From the NCBI RefSeq assembly GCF_030123325.1, contig NZ_CP126106.1, positions 1,516,001-1,580,000 of the forward strand: 64,000 nt of DNA, given 5' to 3'. The notes under the pieces were generated by a model that was not told the DNA's origin, did not search any database, and saw only the letters and a program-made list of their open reading frames with translations. Position numbers and translations under genes: made by a program. Below are positions 8,374 through 15,909 of the stretch, piece by piece. The first letter of the stretch is position 1; each line of letters begins with the position of its first letter. This DNA is from Peribacillus simplex. GTDB taxonomy: Bacteria > Bacillota > Bacilli > Bacillales > DSM-1321.

Positions 8374-9145
8374 ATTAACAAATGCGCTTGAAGAATGTCA
8401 AACAAAGAAGGAAAAAGCATTCATCCCTTATATTATGGCAGGGGATGGAGGGCTTGAACGGTTAAAGAGCCAGCTTCTTTTCCTTGAAAAAAGCGGTGCG
8501 ACTGCCGTTGAACTAGGCATACCATTCTCTGACCCTGTTGCTGATGGACCGGTTATCCAACAAGCCGGCATCAGATCTTTGGAAAATGGAACAACTTTAA
8601 AAGATGTCCTGAAAAAAGTAATGGAAATCAAAAATGAAGTGACCATCCCAATCATTTTAATGGGATATACGAATTCAATCCTGGCATATGGACTTAAAGA
8701 GTTTACGAATGATTGTCTCAATGCAGGGATTTCCGGGTGCATCATCCCCGATTTACCGATTGAGGAAGAAGCCATCTTTTCATCAATCAAAACTGCAGGG
8801 ATCGTTCTTATCCGACTTGTGACACTCACGTCTTCGAAAGAGCGTATCACTGAGATTACTGCAGGGGCGGAGGGATTCATCTACGCAGTTACAGTCAAAG
8901 GCATTACGGGTGCCCGTGACGCCTTTGGGGAAGAACTTGGAGGCTATTTAAAGAAGGTAAAAGAGATAAGTCCGGTTCCCGTTCTTGCTGGTTTCGGCAT
9001 ATCGACGCCAAATCATGTCCGTGATGCAATACAATACTGCGATGGTGTCATTGTCGGCAGCAAGATCATCGAATGCTTCGAGACAGGTAAGGAAGATCAA
9101 ATTGGTGATTTGATACAAGCAAGCAAAGGAGTCGTGCAAAAATAG
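8366..9145 (+). CDS. trpA: Tryptophan synthase alpha chain
   Basis: A 259-residue TIM-barrel that cleaves indole-3-glycerol phosphate and passes indole to TrpB. The catalytic Glu and Asp lie in AVELGIPFSDPVADGP; the phosphate loop region is seen in VTVKGITGARDAFGEE and LAGFGISTPNHV. ATG at 8366 sits 8 nt after a GGGGGG run, which fits better than the upstream in-frame GTG at 8360. It is the last gene of the operon; a strong terminator follows 1 nt after the stop codon. Confidence 0.95.
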   Translation: MNKLTNALEECQTKKEKAFIPYIMAGDGGLERLKSQLLFLEKSGATAVELGIPFSDPVADGPVIQQAGIRSLENGTTLKDVLKKVMEIKNEVTIPIILMGYTNSILAYGLKEFTNDCLNAGISGCIIPDLPIEEEAIFSSIKTAGIVLIRLVTLTSSKERITEITAGAEGFIYAVTVKGITGARDAFGEELGGYLKKVKEISPVPVLAGFGISTPNHVRDAIQYCDGVIVGSKIIECFETGKEDQIGDLIQASKGVVQK

Positions 9146-9146
9146 G

Positions 9147-9176
9147 AAAGGAGAGCCGTCAAGGCTCTCCTTTTTT
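9147..9176 (+). terminator. Rho-independent terminator of the trp operon
   Basis: GGAGAGCC pairs with GGCTCTCC across a 5-nt loop, and T6 follows. It starts immediately after the trpA stop. Confidence 0.9.
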
Positions 9177-9233
9177 CTAAACCGGTTTAATTGAAAGCTT
9201 CCGATATTCAATCCGAATACGAAGCAACTGTGT

Positions 9234-9854
9234 TTAATTCAATTGATATAAGGGTAAAAGATGTTCAAACGCATCTTGAATGGTTTGAATGAAATCATCA
9301 TCTTTTAACTTAATGGCGTCATCACGGGAAATTTTGATACCGCAAAGGATTTCGGCTTTTTTTACAGTTTGCAAACGGGTGAACATTAAATTCAAATCAT
9401 CTACCCCAAGATTACCATGGGTGATGACATCAGGTTTTGTATGGTCCGTTGACCAAACATAATGGGAGGGAATGCTATTCACTAATTGGGCTGCCTGCTG
9501 CTCCAGTCGCTTTCCGATTTCCGTTTTATTAGGGGCTTCATAAATCACGGCATACCAGATGAACATATGCGTTTCCCATAACCCGATTTGGAAATGCGGC
9601 ATCATTTTATAACCTCTGCTATTGGCAGCGAAAGCAACCCAAGTATCTTTAGGAGGATTCACTGACCGTCTGGCATGCTTTGCAACGTGAGGGTGCATTT
9701 CATCGCCGGTCATAACTGACAGTTTTTGAGAAAAGTGTTCTCCAAGTGCTTGTAATTTGGGCTGGATCCGTTCTTTTAAAGCATCCATGCGCGGTTCCAA
9801 TCCATCAATTTTGAAAACATCAAAATCATCTGCTGTAAAACTTGCTATATTCAT
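9234..9854 (-). CDS. yktB: UPF0637 (DUF1054) family protein YktB
   Basis: A 206-residue cytoplasmic protein of unknown function, matching B. subtilis YktB in position and character (FTADDFDVFKIDGLEPRM at the N-terminus, HPHVAKHARRSVNPPKDTWVAF in the middle). I choose the second in-frame ATG at 9854 because GGAG lies 8 nt upstream of it, while the first ATG (9860) directly abuts the ribosome site. The gene converges on the trp operon terminator. No function is assigned. Confidence 0.85.
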   Translation of the reverse strand: MNIASFTADDFDVFKIDGLEPRMDALKERIQPKLQALGEHFSQKLSVMTGDEMHPHVAKHARRSVNPPKDTWVAFAANSRGYKMMPHFQIGLWETHMFIWYAVIYEAPNKTEIGKRLEQQAAQLVNSIPSHYVWSTDHTKPDVITHGNLGVDDLNLMFTRLQTVKKAEILCGIKISRDDAIKLKDDDFIQTIQDAFEHLLPLYQLN

Positions 9855-10049
9855 TTTCATCTCTCCTACCGTAATATCTGCACATATTGTAGCATAAGTA
9901 AAAGTAAAATTTAAAAAATACGATTTGGGTTGGCAATGTAAATTTTCCGTATAGGTTATAACACAAATTAGTTGCTATTTGAGGTAGGAAGTCATATGAT
10001 AATATAAATTCAGAAAATTACGTTAATTGATGAAGGGAGAATGTTAATT

Positions 10050-10247
10050 ATGAAACAAGTCATGAACCAAGCATTAAAAGCTAAAGAAGTTGAAAGACAT
10101 AGAGCTGCAGTGTTAAGGATGGAAATGGACTATGAATTAGCAACCCTTTTTGAAGCAATCGGTGAAGAGAATGACCAAAAGAGGTCACAATGCAAGCAAA
10201 GGCTAGAACGCATCCGCTTGGAATTGTTGAAACTGAAAGCCTTGTAA
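10050..10247 (+). CDS. Small coiled protein, YkzI-like
   Basis: A 65-residue, highly charged, probably all-helical protein (NQALKAKEVERHRAAV, then an Arg/Lys/Leu-rich C-terminal helix). Position between yktB and suhB equals that of B. subtilis ykzI, and the length is similar, so I regard it as the orthologue by context. ATG 10050 is 9 nt downstream of GGGAG; the ATG at 10041 is too close to it. There is no signal peptide or cysteine. Function is unknown. Confidence 0.65.
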   Translation: MKQVMNQALKAKEVERHRAAVLRMEMDYELATLFEAIGEENDQKRSQCKQRLERIRLELLKLKAL

Positions 10248-10329
10248 TATGATTGGCTGCAGAGATCTTGAAGGAGAATGAATAAAGGAAATGAATCAAT
10301 TTCAATACAAGGAATTTCATTATAGATGA

Positions 10330-10370
10330 ACGGACACTTTATTTTATTAAAAAATAATGTGTCCGTTTTT
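10330..10370 (+). terminator. Terminator after the ykzI-like gene
   Basis: ACGGACAC pairs with GTGTCCGT; inner A/T segments extend the stem, and a T-run follows. The AT-rich sequence from here to suhB (10371-10575) shows no other gene; TTGAAG at about 10491 may belong to a suhB promoter, but this is weak. Confidence 0.8.
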
Positions 10371-10575
10371 CATTAAATGCCCAATATATAAGTAGTATTT
10401 TATTTTGGCTCGGGTCTTTTTAATAAGGAAGGGAAACGTTAAGTCAAAGTGATAATGTTAAAAAAAATGGAAAAATTAAGATGTTAAAAACTTGAAGGCA
10501 AGCTATATTTGCTTTAATCTTTAGAAGAGGATCATTTTAATGTAGTTTCTGATCATAAAGGACGGGGATATTATA

Positions 10576-11379
10576 ATGGCATCGGTCAAGGAAATGGATA
10601 CATATGCGAAGTTATGGATGAAAGAAGCGGGTACTAGGCTAAGAGCGTCCTTTAAAACCAAGTTGAATATTGAAATGAAAACGAATCCGAATGATTTGGT
10701 TACTAATATGGATAAGGGGATAGAAAAGTTTTTTTGCGAAAAAATCGGCGAAGTTTTTCCTGAACACCGCATATTCGGGGAAGAGGGAATGGGCAATGAT
10801 ATTAAAGACCTAAAAGGTACTGTGTGGATCATCGATCCAATTGATGGAACGTTGAATTTCATTCATCAACAGAGGAATTTTGCAATATCCCTTGGGGTTT
10901 ATGTGGATGGCATCGGAAAGATCGGCATGGTTTACGATGTCTTTAGTGATGAATTATATCATGCGATTAAGGGGCAAGGAGCATTTCTGAATGATCAAAG
11001 GCTCCCATCTCTTGAAGAGACATCAGTAAGCAAAGCGATAATTTCAATTAATGCAAGCTGGGTAACGGAAAACCGTAGGATCGATCCGAGACTTTTGGCA
11101 CCGCTAGTTCGCGATGCAAGAGGGACACGTTCTTATGGCTCGGCAGCATTGGAACTTGCTTTCGTCGCAGCTGGAAGGATTGATGCATACATAACCATGA
11201 GACTCATGCCCTGGGACTTTGCCGGAGGAGTTTTACTGGTTGAGGAAGTGGGCGGGGAAGTTAGTAATATTAAAGGTGACGAATTGGACTTTTTAAAAGG
11301 TGACTCACTTTTCGTATCTAAACCAGGGCTCCATAAGGAAGTATTCGATAAATACTTAACAGGAAATTCCAATAATTAG
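10576..11379 (+). CDS. suhB: Inositol monophosphatase family protein
   Basis: A 267-residue metal-dependent phosphatase, equivalent by position to B. subtilis YktC. The metal-binding residues are visible: Glu69-Glu70 in FGEEG, Asp87, Asp90, Gly91 and Thr92 in IDPIDGT, and the C-terminal WDFAGG. It should hydrolyse inositol-1-phosphate or a similar substrate such as PAP or fructose bisphosphate; the family is broad, so the substrate is uncertain. ATG follows AAGGACGGGG. It ends shortly before a shared bidirectional terminator facing ylaF. Confidence 0.9.
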   Translation: MASVKEMDTYAKLWMKEAGTRLRASFKTKLNIEMKTNPNDLVTNMDKGIEKFFCEKIGEVFPEHRIFGEEGMGNDIKDLKGTVWIIDPIDGTLNFIHQQRNFAISLGVYVDGIGKIGMVYDVFSDELYHAIKGQGAFLNDQRLPSLEETSVSKAIISINASWVTENRRIDPRLLAPLVRDARGTRSYGSAALELAFVAAGRIDAYITMRLMPWDFAGGVLLVEEVGGEVSNIKGDELDFLKGDSLFVSKPGLHKEVFDKYLTGNSNN

Positions 11380-11428
11380 TATTAAGGTCTAATTATAAAA
11401 TGCTAATTTTGAAATAATTAACAAAAAA

Positions 11429-11456
11429 AACTCGCTGTCTGTCAGCGAGTTTTTAT
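11429..11456. terminator. Bidirectional terminator between suhB and ylaF
   Basis: CTCGCTG pairs with CAGCGAG across TCTGT. It is flanked by A8 on the left and T5 on the right, so it should work for both converging genes. Confidence 0.9.
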
Positions 11457-11457
11457 A

Positions 11458-11640
11458 TTATAACTTTCCGGCTTCGCGTAATTTCTTTTTCTGAGTGAAA
11501 CCGAACCCCATGATTCCGCAAAGAATGACGATTGCAGCTAATATTCCAATCAAGCTCTTTTCAGCAATGAAGATGCCAATGGAGCCAATGCTGGCTGTTG
11601 CCAATACCGCTAATATTAAGAAATTCCATTTAATGTTCAT
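11458..11640 (-). CDS. ylaF: Small membrane protein YlaF (DUF5325)
   Basis: A 60-residue protein with two transmembrane helices (about residues 5-25 and 30-48) and a basic tail ending in KKKLREAGKL. It resembles B. subtilis YlaF (about 62 aa) in sequence and position beside typA. I choose ATG 11640, 6 nt after GGGGTG, over the upstream GTG at 11649. Function is unknown. Confidence 0.8.
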   Translation of the reverse strand: MNIKWNFLILAVLATASIGSIGIFIAEKSLIGILAAIVILCGIMGFGFTQKKKLREAGKL

Positions 11641-11700
11641 TAATATCACCCCTAATATATCTATTGTACATAATTTCTGTATTTGTTTCTAGTATGTTTG

Positions 11701-11709
11701 TGATATAAT
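11701..11709 (+). promoter_or_regulatory. Extended -10 promoter of typA
   Basis: TGATATAAT (11701-11709) is a perfect extended -10. The -35 region (TTTGTT or nearby) is poor, as is common with extended -10 promoters. Confidence 0.5.
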
Positions 11710-11764
11710 ATGTAAGCTAATACTAGTGATACGTTATACACAAACTTTTTTAGGAGTGAATTTT

Positions 11765-13612
11765 TTGAAATTAAGAGAAAATATTCGTAATATAGCCATC
11801 ATTGCCCACGTTGACCATGGTAAAACGACGTTAGTGGATCAGTTGCTTAAGCAATCTGGTACTTTCCGTGAAAATGAACATGTGGAAGAACGTGCGATGG
11901 ATTCTAATGCGATTGAAAAAGAACGCGGAATCACGATTCTTGCGAAAAATACAGCAGTTCAATACCAAGATACAAGAATCAATATTTTGGATACACCTGG
12001 TCATGCCGACTTTGGCGGTGAAGTGGAACGGATCATGAAAATGGTTGATGGCGTTCTTCTTGTTGTTGATGCATATGAAGGCTGTATGCCGCAAACTCGC
12101 TTTGTGTTGAAAAAAGCATTGGAACAAAAGATTACACCAATCGTTGTCGTGAACAAAATCGATAAAGATTCTGCACGTCCAAATGAAGTGGTCGATGAAG
12201 TAATTGACTTATTCATCGAACTAGGAGCTGAAGAAGAACAGTTAGACTTCCCAGTTGTCTTCACTTCAGGTATTGCCGGTACGGCAAGCTTGGATTCAGA
12301 TCCTGCTAAACAAGAAAAAGACATGACCCCACTTTTCGAAACAATCGTCGAAACGATCCCAGCACCAATTGATAACTCAGATGAACCGCTTCAATTCCAA
12401 GTGGCTTTACTTGACTATAATGATTATGTAGGACGTATTGGTGTTGGCCGTGTATTCCGCGGTAAAATGCATGTTGGTCAACAAGTTTCATTAATGAAAC
12501 TTGATGGGACGGTTAAACAATTCCGTGTAACGAAAATCTTTGGTTATATTGGCTTGAAGAAAGTTGAAATCCAAGAAGCCGTTGCCGGTGATTTAATTGC
12601 CGTTTCCGGTATGGAGGATATTAACGTAGGTGAAACGGTTTGTCCGACTGAACACCCTGATGCACTACCTATCCTGCGTATTGACGAGCCAACATTACAG
12701 ATGACTTTCCTTGTAAATAACAGCCCATTCGCAGGCCGTGAAGGAAAATTCGTTACAGCTCGTAAAATTGAAGAGCGTTTGAGAAACCAATTACAGACGG
12801 ATGTCAGCTTAAGAGTCGAAAATACCGATTCTCCGGATGTCTGGGTTGTTTCAGGCCGTGGGGAGCTTCACCTTTCCATCCTGATCGAAAACATGAGACG
12901 TGAAGGCTATGAACTGCAGGTTTCTAAACCGGAAGTTATCGTTCGTTTGATAGATGGTGTCCGTTGTGAGCCTGTTGAACGTGTACAAATCGACGTACCT
13001 GAGGAGCACACTGGTTCTATCATGGAATCAATGGGAGCCCGTAAAGGTGAACTATTGGACATGATCAATAGCGGAAGCGGTCAAGTTCGTTTACTGTTCA
13101 CGGTTCCAGCTCGCGGACTTATTGGATATTCCACTGAGTTCTTAACGATTACACGTGGATATGGTATCATGAACCACTCATTTGACAGCTACCAACCAAT
13201 GGCACAAGGTCAAGTCGGCGGAAGACGTCAAGGTGTACTTGTTTCCATGGAATCAGGAAAAACTACACAATATGGTATTATGCAAGTAGAAGACCGCGGG
13301 GTTATTTTCGTTGAGCCAGGTACGGATATTTATGAAGGCATGATCGTCGGGGAGCATAACCGTGATAGCGATTTGACCGTCAATATCGTTAAAGCGAAAC
13401 AAATGACAAATATGCGTTCAGCAAATAAAGACCAAACTTCTTCCATGAAAAAACCAAGAATCATGTCCCTTGAAGAAGCTCTAGAATATTTGAACGATGA
13501 CGAGTACTGTGAAGTAACTCCGGATTCAATCCGTCTTCGTAAAAAAATTCTTGATAAAAACGAACGTGAAAGAGCAGCTAAAAGAAAGAAAGTTGCCCTT
13601 GAAGAAAAATAA
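11765..13612 (+). CDS. typA: Ribosome-associated translational GTPase TypA/BipA
   Basis: A 615-residue translation-factor GTPase involved in 50S assembly and stress or cold adaptation. G motifs are present: AHVDHGKTT (G1), RGITI (G2), DTPGHADFGG (G3) and NKIDKD (G4). EF-G-like domains III and V follow, then the BipA-specific C-terminal domain. The start is TTG at 11765, after AGGAG and at the family N-terminus (MKLRENIRNIAII). The last residues are a basic tail, RERAAKRKKVALEEK. ylaH follows after 22 nt and is probably cotranscribed. Confidence 0.96.
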   Translation: MKLRENIRNIAIIAHVDHGKTTLVDQLLKQSGTFRENEHVEERAMDSNAIEKERGITILAKNTAVQYQDTRINILDTPGHADFGGEVERIMKMVDGVLLVVDAYEGCMPQTRFVLKKALEQKITPIVVVNKIDKDSARPNEVVDEVIDLFIELGAEEEQLDFPVVFTSGIAGTASLDSDPAKQEKDMTPLFETIVETIPAPIDNSDEPLQFQVALLDYNDYVGRIGVGRVFRGKMHVGQQVSLMKLDGTVKQFRVTKIFGYIGLKKVEIQEAVAGDLIAVSGMEDINVGETVCPTEHPDALPILRIDEPTLQMTFLVNNSPFAGREGKFVTARKIEERLRNQLQTDVSLRVENTDSPDVWVVSGRGELHLSILIENMRREGYELQVSKPEVIVRLIDGVRCEPVERVQIDVPEEHTGSIMESMGARKGELLDMINSGSGQVRLLFTVPARGLIGYSTEFLTITRGYGIMNHSFDSYQPMAQGQVGGRRQGVLVSMESGKTTQYGIMQVEDRGVIFVEPGTDIYEGMIVGEHNRDSDLTVNIVKAKQMTNMRSANKDQTSSMKKPRIMSLEEALEYLNDDEYCEVTPDSIRLRKKILDKNERERAAKRKKVALEEK

Positions 13613-13634
13613 ATAGCAAGAGGAGGAGAAAAGA

Positions 13635-13943
13635 TTGGATATCCAAGAGCGATTATCATTTTTTGCAGCATTGTACAGAGTGGATGAAAATCCTGAAGCG
13701 GGAATGTGGTATTTATATTTGACGGTCTTTGGATTATGCATCCTAGTCTATCAGTTAGGTTTTGCCAAAAAGTTACCTTTGCTAAAAAATGTGGTCATTT
13801 ATGTGGTAATGGCACTTGGATGTACCCTTCTCTCTTTCTTTGCGGTGTTTCTTCCTATGGGGGAAGCATTAGTCATCGCTTCGCTTGTTCTTGGGATTTA
13901 TCGAATCCGTCTTCATAATTCGAGAAAAGAAGAACAGGCTTAA
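13635..13943 (+). CDS. ylaH: YlaH-like membrane protein
   Basis: A 102-residue protein with a soluble N-terminus (DIQERLSFFAALYRVDENPEAGM) and three hydrophobic segments (about 26-44, 52-68, 70-87), ending in a basic cytosolic tail. Length and position directly after typA match B. subtilis YlaH. It starts with TTG 13635 after AGGAGGAG. Function is unknown. Confidence 0.82.
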   Translation: MDIQERLSFFAALYRVDENPEAGMWYLYLTVFGLCILVYQLGFAKKLPLLKNVVIYVVMALGCTLLSFFAVFLPMGEALVIASLVLGIYRIRLHNSRKEEQA

Positions 13944-13944
13944 G

Positions 13945-14232
13945 ATGATGAAATCATTACAGGATGCCTTATACAATTGGTTGACGATCAAAGTTGTCTG
14001 TGATGCAAGGCCTGATGATACAGCAGCACGTGATACAGAAATGTTTTTCATGCAGATGCTGAAAGATGATCATCAGGTGATAATCGATTCGGTTTCAAAA
14101 ACAGAACCTTTTTATTTCGTCGAGTATCTTTTGGGGGACGAAATGAAAAAGCAACGTTATCCGATTGAATTGATTGATATCATGTTAGACCAAATACAGT
14201 TGGAGCCAGATAAGTATAAAAATATCGAGTAA
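13945..14232 (+). CDS. Conserved hypothetical protein after ylaH
   Basis: A 95-residue soluble protein with a helical character (MKSLQDALYNWLTIKVVCDARPDDTAARDT, then YFVEYLLGDE). It starts 1 nt after the ylaH stop and ends at a shared terminator, so it is probably the last gene of the typA operon. I do not recognise a domain, and B. subtilis has no gene in this slot as I recall. The adjacent ATG at 13948 is an equally good start; the ribosome site (AAGAAGAA) is weak. Confidence 0.65.
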   Translation: MMKSLQDALYNWLTIKVVCDARPDDTAARDTEMFFMQMLKDDHQVIIDSVSKTEPFYFVEYLLGDEMKKQRYPIELIDIMLDQIQLEPDKYKNIE

Positions 14233-14240
14233 TGATAAAA

Positions 14241-14271
14241 AGAACCGTGCGATATACGCACGGTTCTTTTT
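14241..14271. terminator. Bidirectional terminator, typA operon / 14.3 kb membrane gene
   Basis: AGAACCGTGCG pairs with CGCACGGTTCT across ATATA, with A-runs on the left and T5 on the right. It serves converging transcripts. Confidence 0.9.
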
Positions 14272-14701
14272 ATATTGCTCTGGGGAGGAAAAGTCCGTAA
14301 AAAAGATGTAAGATTGTCCACAAAAAGAAAGCTGTCAAATCAGAAGGAAGGACAGCTTCTGTTTTCGACAGCGCCGATAATGGGAAGTAAAGCATGATTG
14401 CTGGAATGATCGTGAAAAAAGCAAGTGTGTAGTTGTTCCAATTCCTGAAAATCTTCAAAGGACGAAGAATATAAACGTAACTAAACGTAATTGCCAGTGA
14501 GAAAAGGAGATGGAAAAAGAACAATGTTGCCTCACTCCAGGAAACAGCTCCGATTACAGGAAGGAAATCCACATTCAATAGGAGCTTATAAACTTTTTTA
14601 CCGGAAAAGATTTCAATCAACTTCATTATCAATCCAAGCAGAATTCCATTGATGAGACCGATCAGGTAAACTTTATAATTTATTCTACCATTCATCTTCA
14701 T
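14270..14701 (-). CDS. Four-helix membrane protein, function unknown
   Basis: A 143-residue integral membrane protein. Hydrophobic segments are seen near residues 10-30, 48-70, 85-108 and 120-138; the first reads YLIGLINGILLGLIMKLIEIF. It starts inside the last codons of ylaI (17-nt overlap), so it should be coupled to that gene. The start is uncertain: ATG 14701 and ATG 14695 are both possible, and no strong ribosome site is visible. It resembles small YqhR/YagU-like membrane proteins in architecture only. Confidence 0.6.
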   Translation of the reverse strand: MKMNGRINYKVYLIGLINGILLGLIMKLIEIFSGKKVYKLLLNVDFLPVIGAVSWSEATLFFFHLLFSLAITFSYVYILRPLKIFRNWNNYTLAFFTIIPAIMLYFPLSALSKTEAVLPSDLTAFFLWTILHLFYGLFLPRAI

Positions 14702-14885
14702 TTTTGATTGTCCGGTAAAGACGGAAGTTTCCGGTTGCAATCCGTTCGTTCGTACGCTCTTCTATGCGTTGGTTGCATGTATTGCACATATAGGTATGTA
14801 TAGGGCGGTTACGAAGTTTCTTAGCTTCTGGGCTATCATCAGGTATAGATTCAATTTGATCGCATATTACACATTTAACCTTCAT
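14685..14885 (-). CDS. ylaI: Zinc-ribbon-like protein YlaI (DUF2197)
   Basis: A 66-residue cytoplasmic protein with two CxxC pairs (KCVICD near residue 5 and MCNTCN near residue 34), likely binding one zinc. Length and position match B. subtilis YlaI. GAGG lies about 10 nt before the ATG. Its stop codon overlaps the start of the following membrane-protein gene. Function is unknown. Confidence 0.85.
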   Translation of the reverse strand: MKVKCVICDQIESIPDDSPEAKKLRNRPIHTYMCNTCNQRIEERTNERIATGNFRLYRTIKNEDEW

Positions 14886-15007
14886 ATTAGTTGAACCTCA
14901 CTTCAATTTGAATATGGTTTTAAGTATACCAATATTTTTATGGTAAAACGAGGATAAAGTGAAACTAACATATGAACGTTTACGTTACTGGGTTCATGAC
15001 GGTTAAA

Positions 15008-15036
15008 GAAAAAAACCCGAAGATTGACTCCGGGTT
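15008..15036 (-). terminator. Terminator of ylaJ
   Basis: On the minus strand AACCCGGAG pairs with CTTCGGGTT (one G-U) around a 5-nt loop and is followed by T7. Confidence 0.85.
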
Positions 15037-15044
15037 AGGCATAT

Positions 15045-15644
15045 TCATTCTTTAAAGTGATTGGATTGATCATTTTGCTCTTTATCGAGTTCTTTTCTTT
15101 CCGATTCATCATCAAGTTTATTTTTTTCATTTTCAATGTTCTTGGACGGCGTTGGGGTTAAAATATCGCCAGGAACCTCAGGAATGACACGACTTGTGAT
15201 GTCAGCCAATTCATTTAGTATCCCGGTTACCGGTTTACCGTCTTTAATGTCTCTGGCCACCTCCCTGATCCGCTCATTTATATCCGGGTCAGCGACGATG
15301 ATGGCATTTGCGCCTTCAGGATCATGTTTTAAAGTTTCTCCAACTGAATACTTTATCGTTCCGACCTGTGAACGCTCAATATCCTGGTCAATATCTATTC
15401 CGACGATGGCATATTTGCCAAGTACGACTGCGGTGGCATCGTTCACCTCAGGAATGGATTTAGCCAAACCGGTAAGTCTTTCCGCTGTTTGCTGACCTGT
15501 ATTTCTGTCTGCTTCCTTAATGGTCGAGTTATTGACTTTCGTTAAATTGTTTTTCGCATTATTTTCAGACACTTCATTTTTATTATCCATTGAGCAACCT
15601 GTCATCAACAGAACAGCAGCGAGCGACAAAATGTATTTTTTCAA
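15045..15644 (-). CDS. ylaJ: YhcN/YlaJ-family sporulation lipoprotein
   Basis: A 199-residue lipoprotein with an N-terminal signal and lipobox LMTGC (lipidated Cys17). The central region, with AVVLGKYAIVGIDIDQD, NAIIVADPDINERI and a C-terminal DITSRVIPEVPGDI, is the YhcN/YlaJ domain of spore and germination-associated lipoproteins. The tail is rich in Asn, Asp, Glu and Lys. It starts with TTG 15644 after AAGGAGG. It is expected to be made in the forespore or spore membrane, by analogy with B. subtilis. Confidence 0.87.
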   Translation of the reverse strand: MKKYILSLAAVLLMTGCSMDNKNEVSENNAKNNLTKVNNSTIKEADRNTGQQTAERLTGLAKSIPEVNDATAVVLGKYAIVGIDIDQDIERSQVGTIKYSVGETLKHDPEGANAIIVADPDINERIREVARDIKDGKPVTGILNELADITSRVIPEVPGDILTPTPSKNIENEKNKLDDESERKELDKEQNDQSNHFKE

Positions 15645-15832
15645 TGTGCAGCCTCCTTAATGTTTTTTGTTGGTTCCAGCCTGTCCACCAATGACCAAGT
15701 CTGATTCATGTAAGTAAAAATGCGGCCAAACATGTTGTCATCAATGCTGAGGATAGCATTTTTGCTGGAAGTTTTCTTTATAGTCTGTAAATGTTCTTCT
15801 ATCTTTATGCAAATGAACATATATTTTATCAA
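15641..15832 (-). CDS. Possible small ORF overlapping the ylaJ start
   Basis: A 63-codon reading frame whose TGA overlaps the ylaJ TTG by 3 nt and whose last codons contain the ylaJ ribosome site. The C-terminal part (ILSIDDNMFGRIFTYMNQTW) looks protein-like, but no ribosome site precedes the TTG or internal ATG. An adjacent minus-strand frame at 15745-15907 also looks coding-like, which suggests either leader sequence or a decayed gene. Confidence 0.3.
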   Translation of the reverse strand: MIKYMFICIKIEEHLQTIKKTSSKNAILSIDDNMFGRIFTYMNQTWSLVDRLEPTKNIKEAAH

Positions 15833-15909
15833 CAGTCTCGTCCGCTACATAACTTCTGAGTGTAGTAAATGGTAAGGCATATCCTAAAGAGCAGGCAGGA
15901 GGCGTCATA

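Noticed and set aside
8428..8880. 150-codon minus-strand frame inside trpA
   Set aside because: Antisense shadow; trpA is intact and conserved across the same bases.
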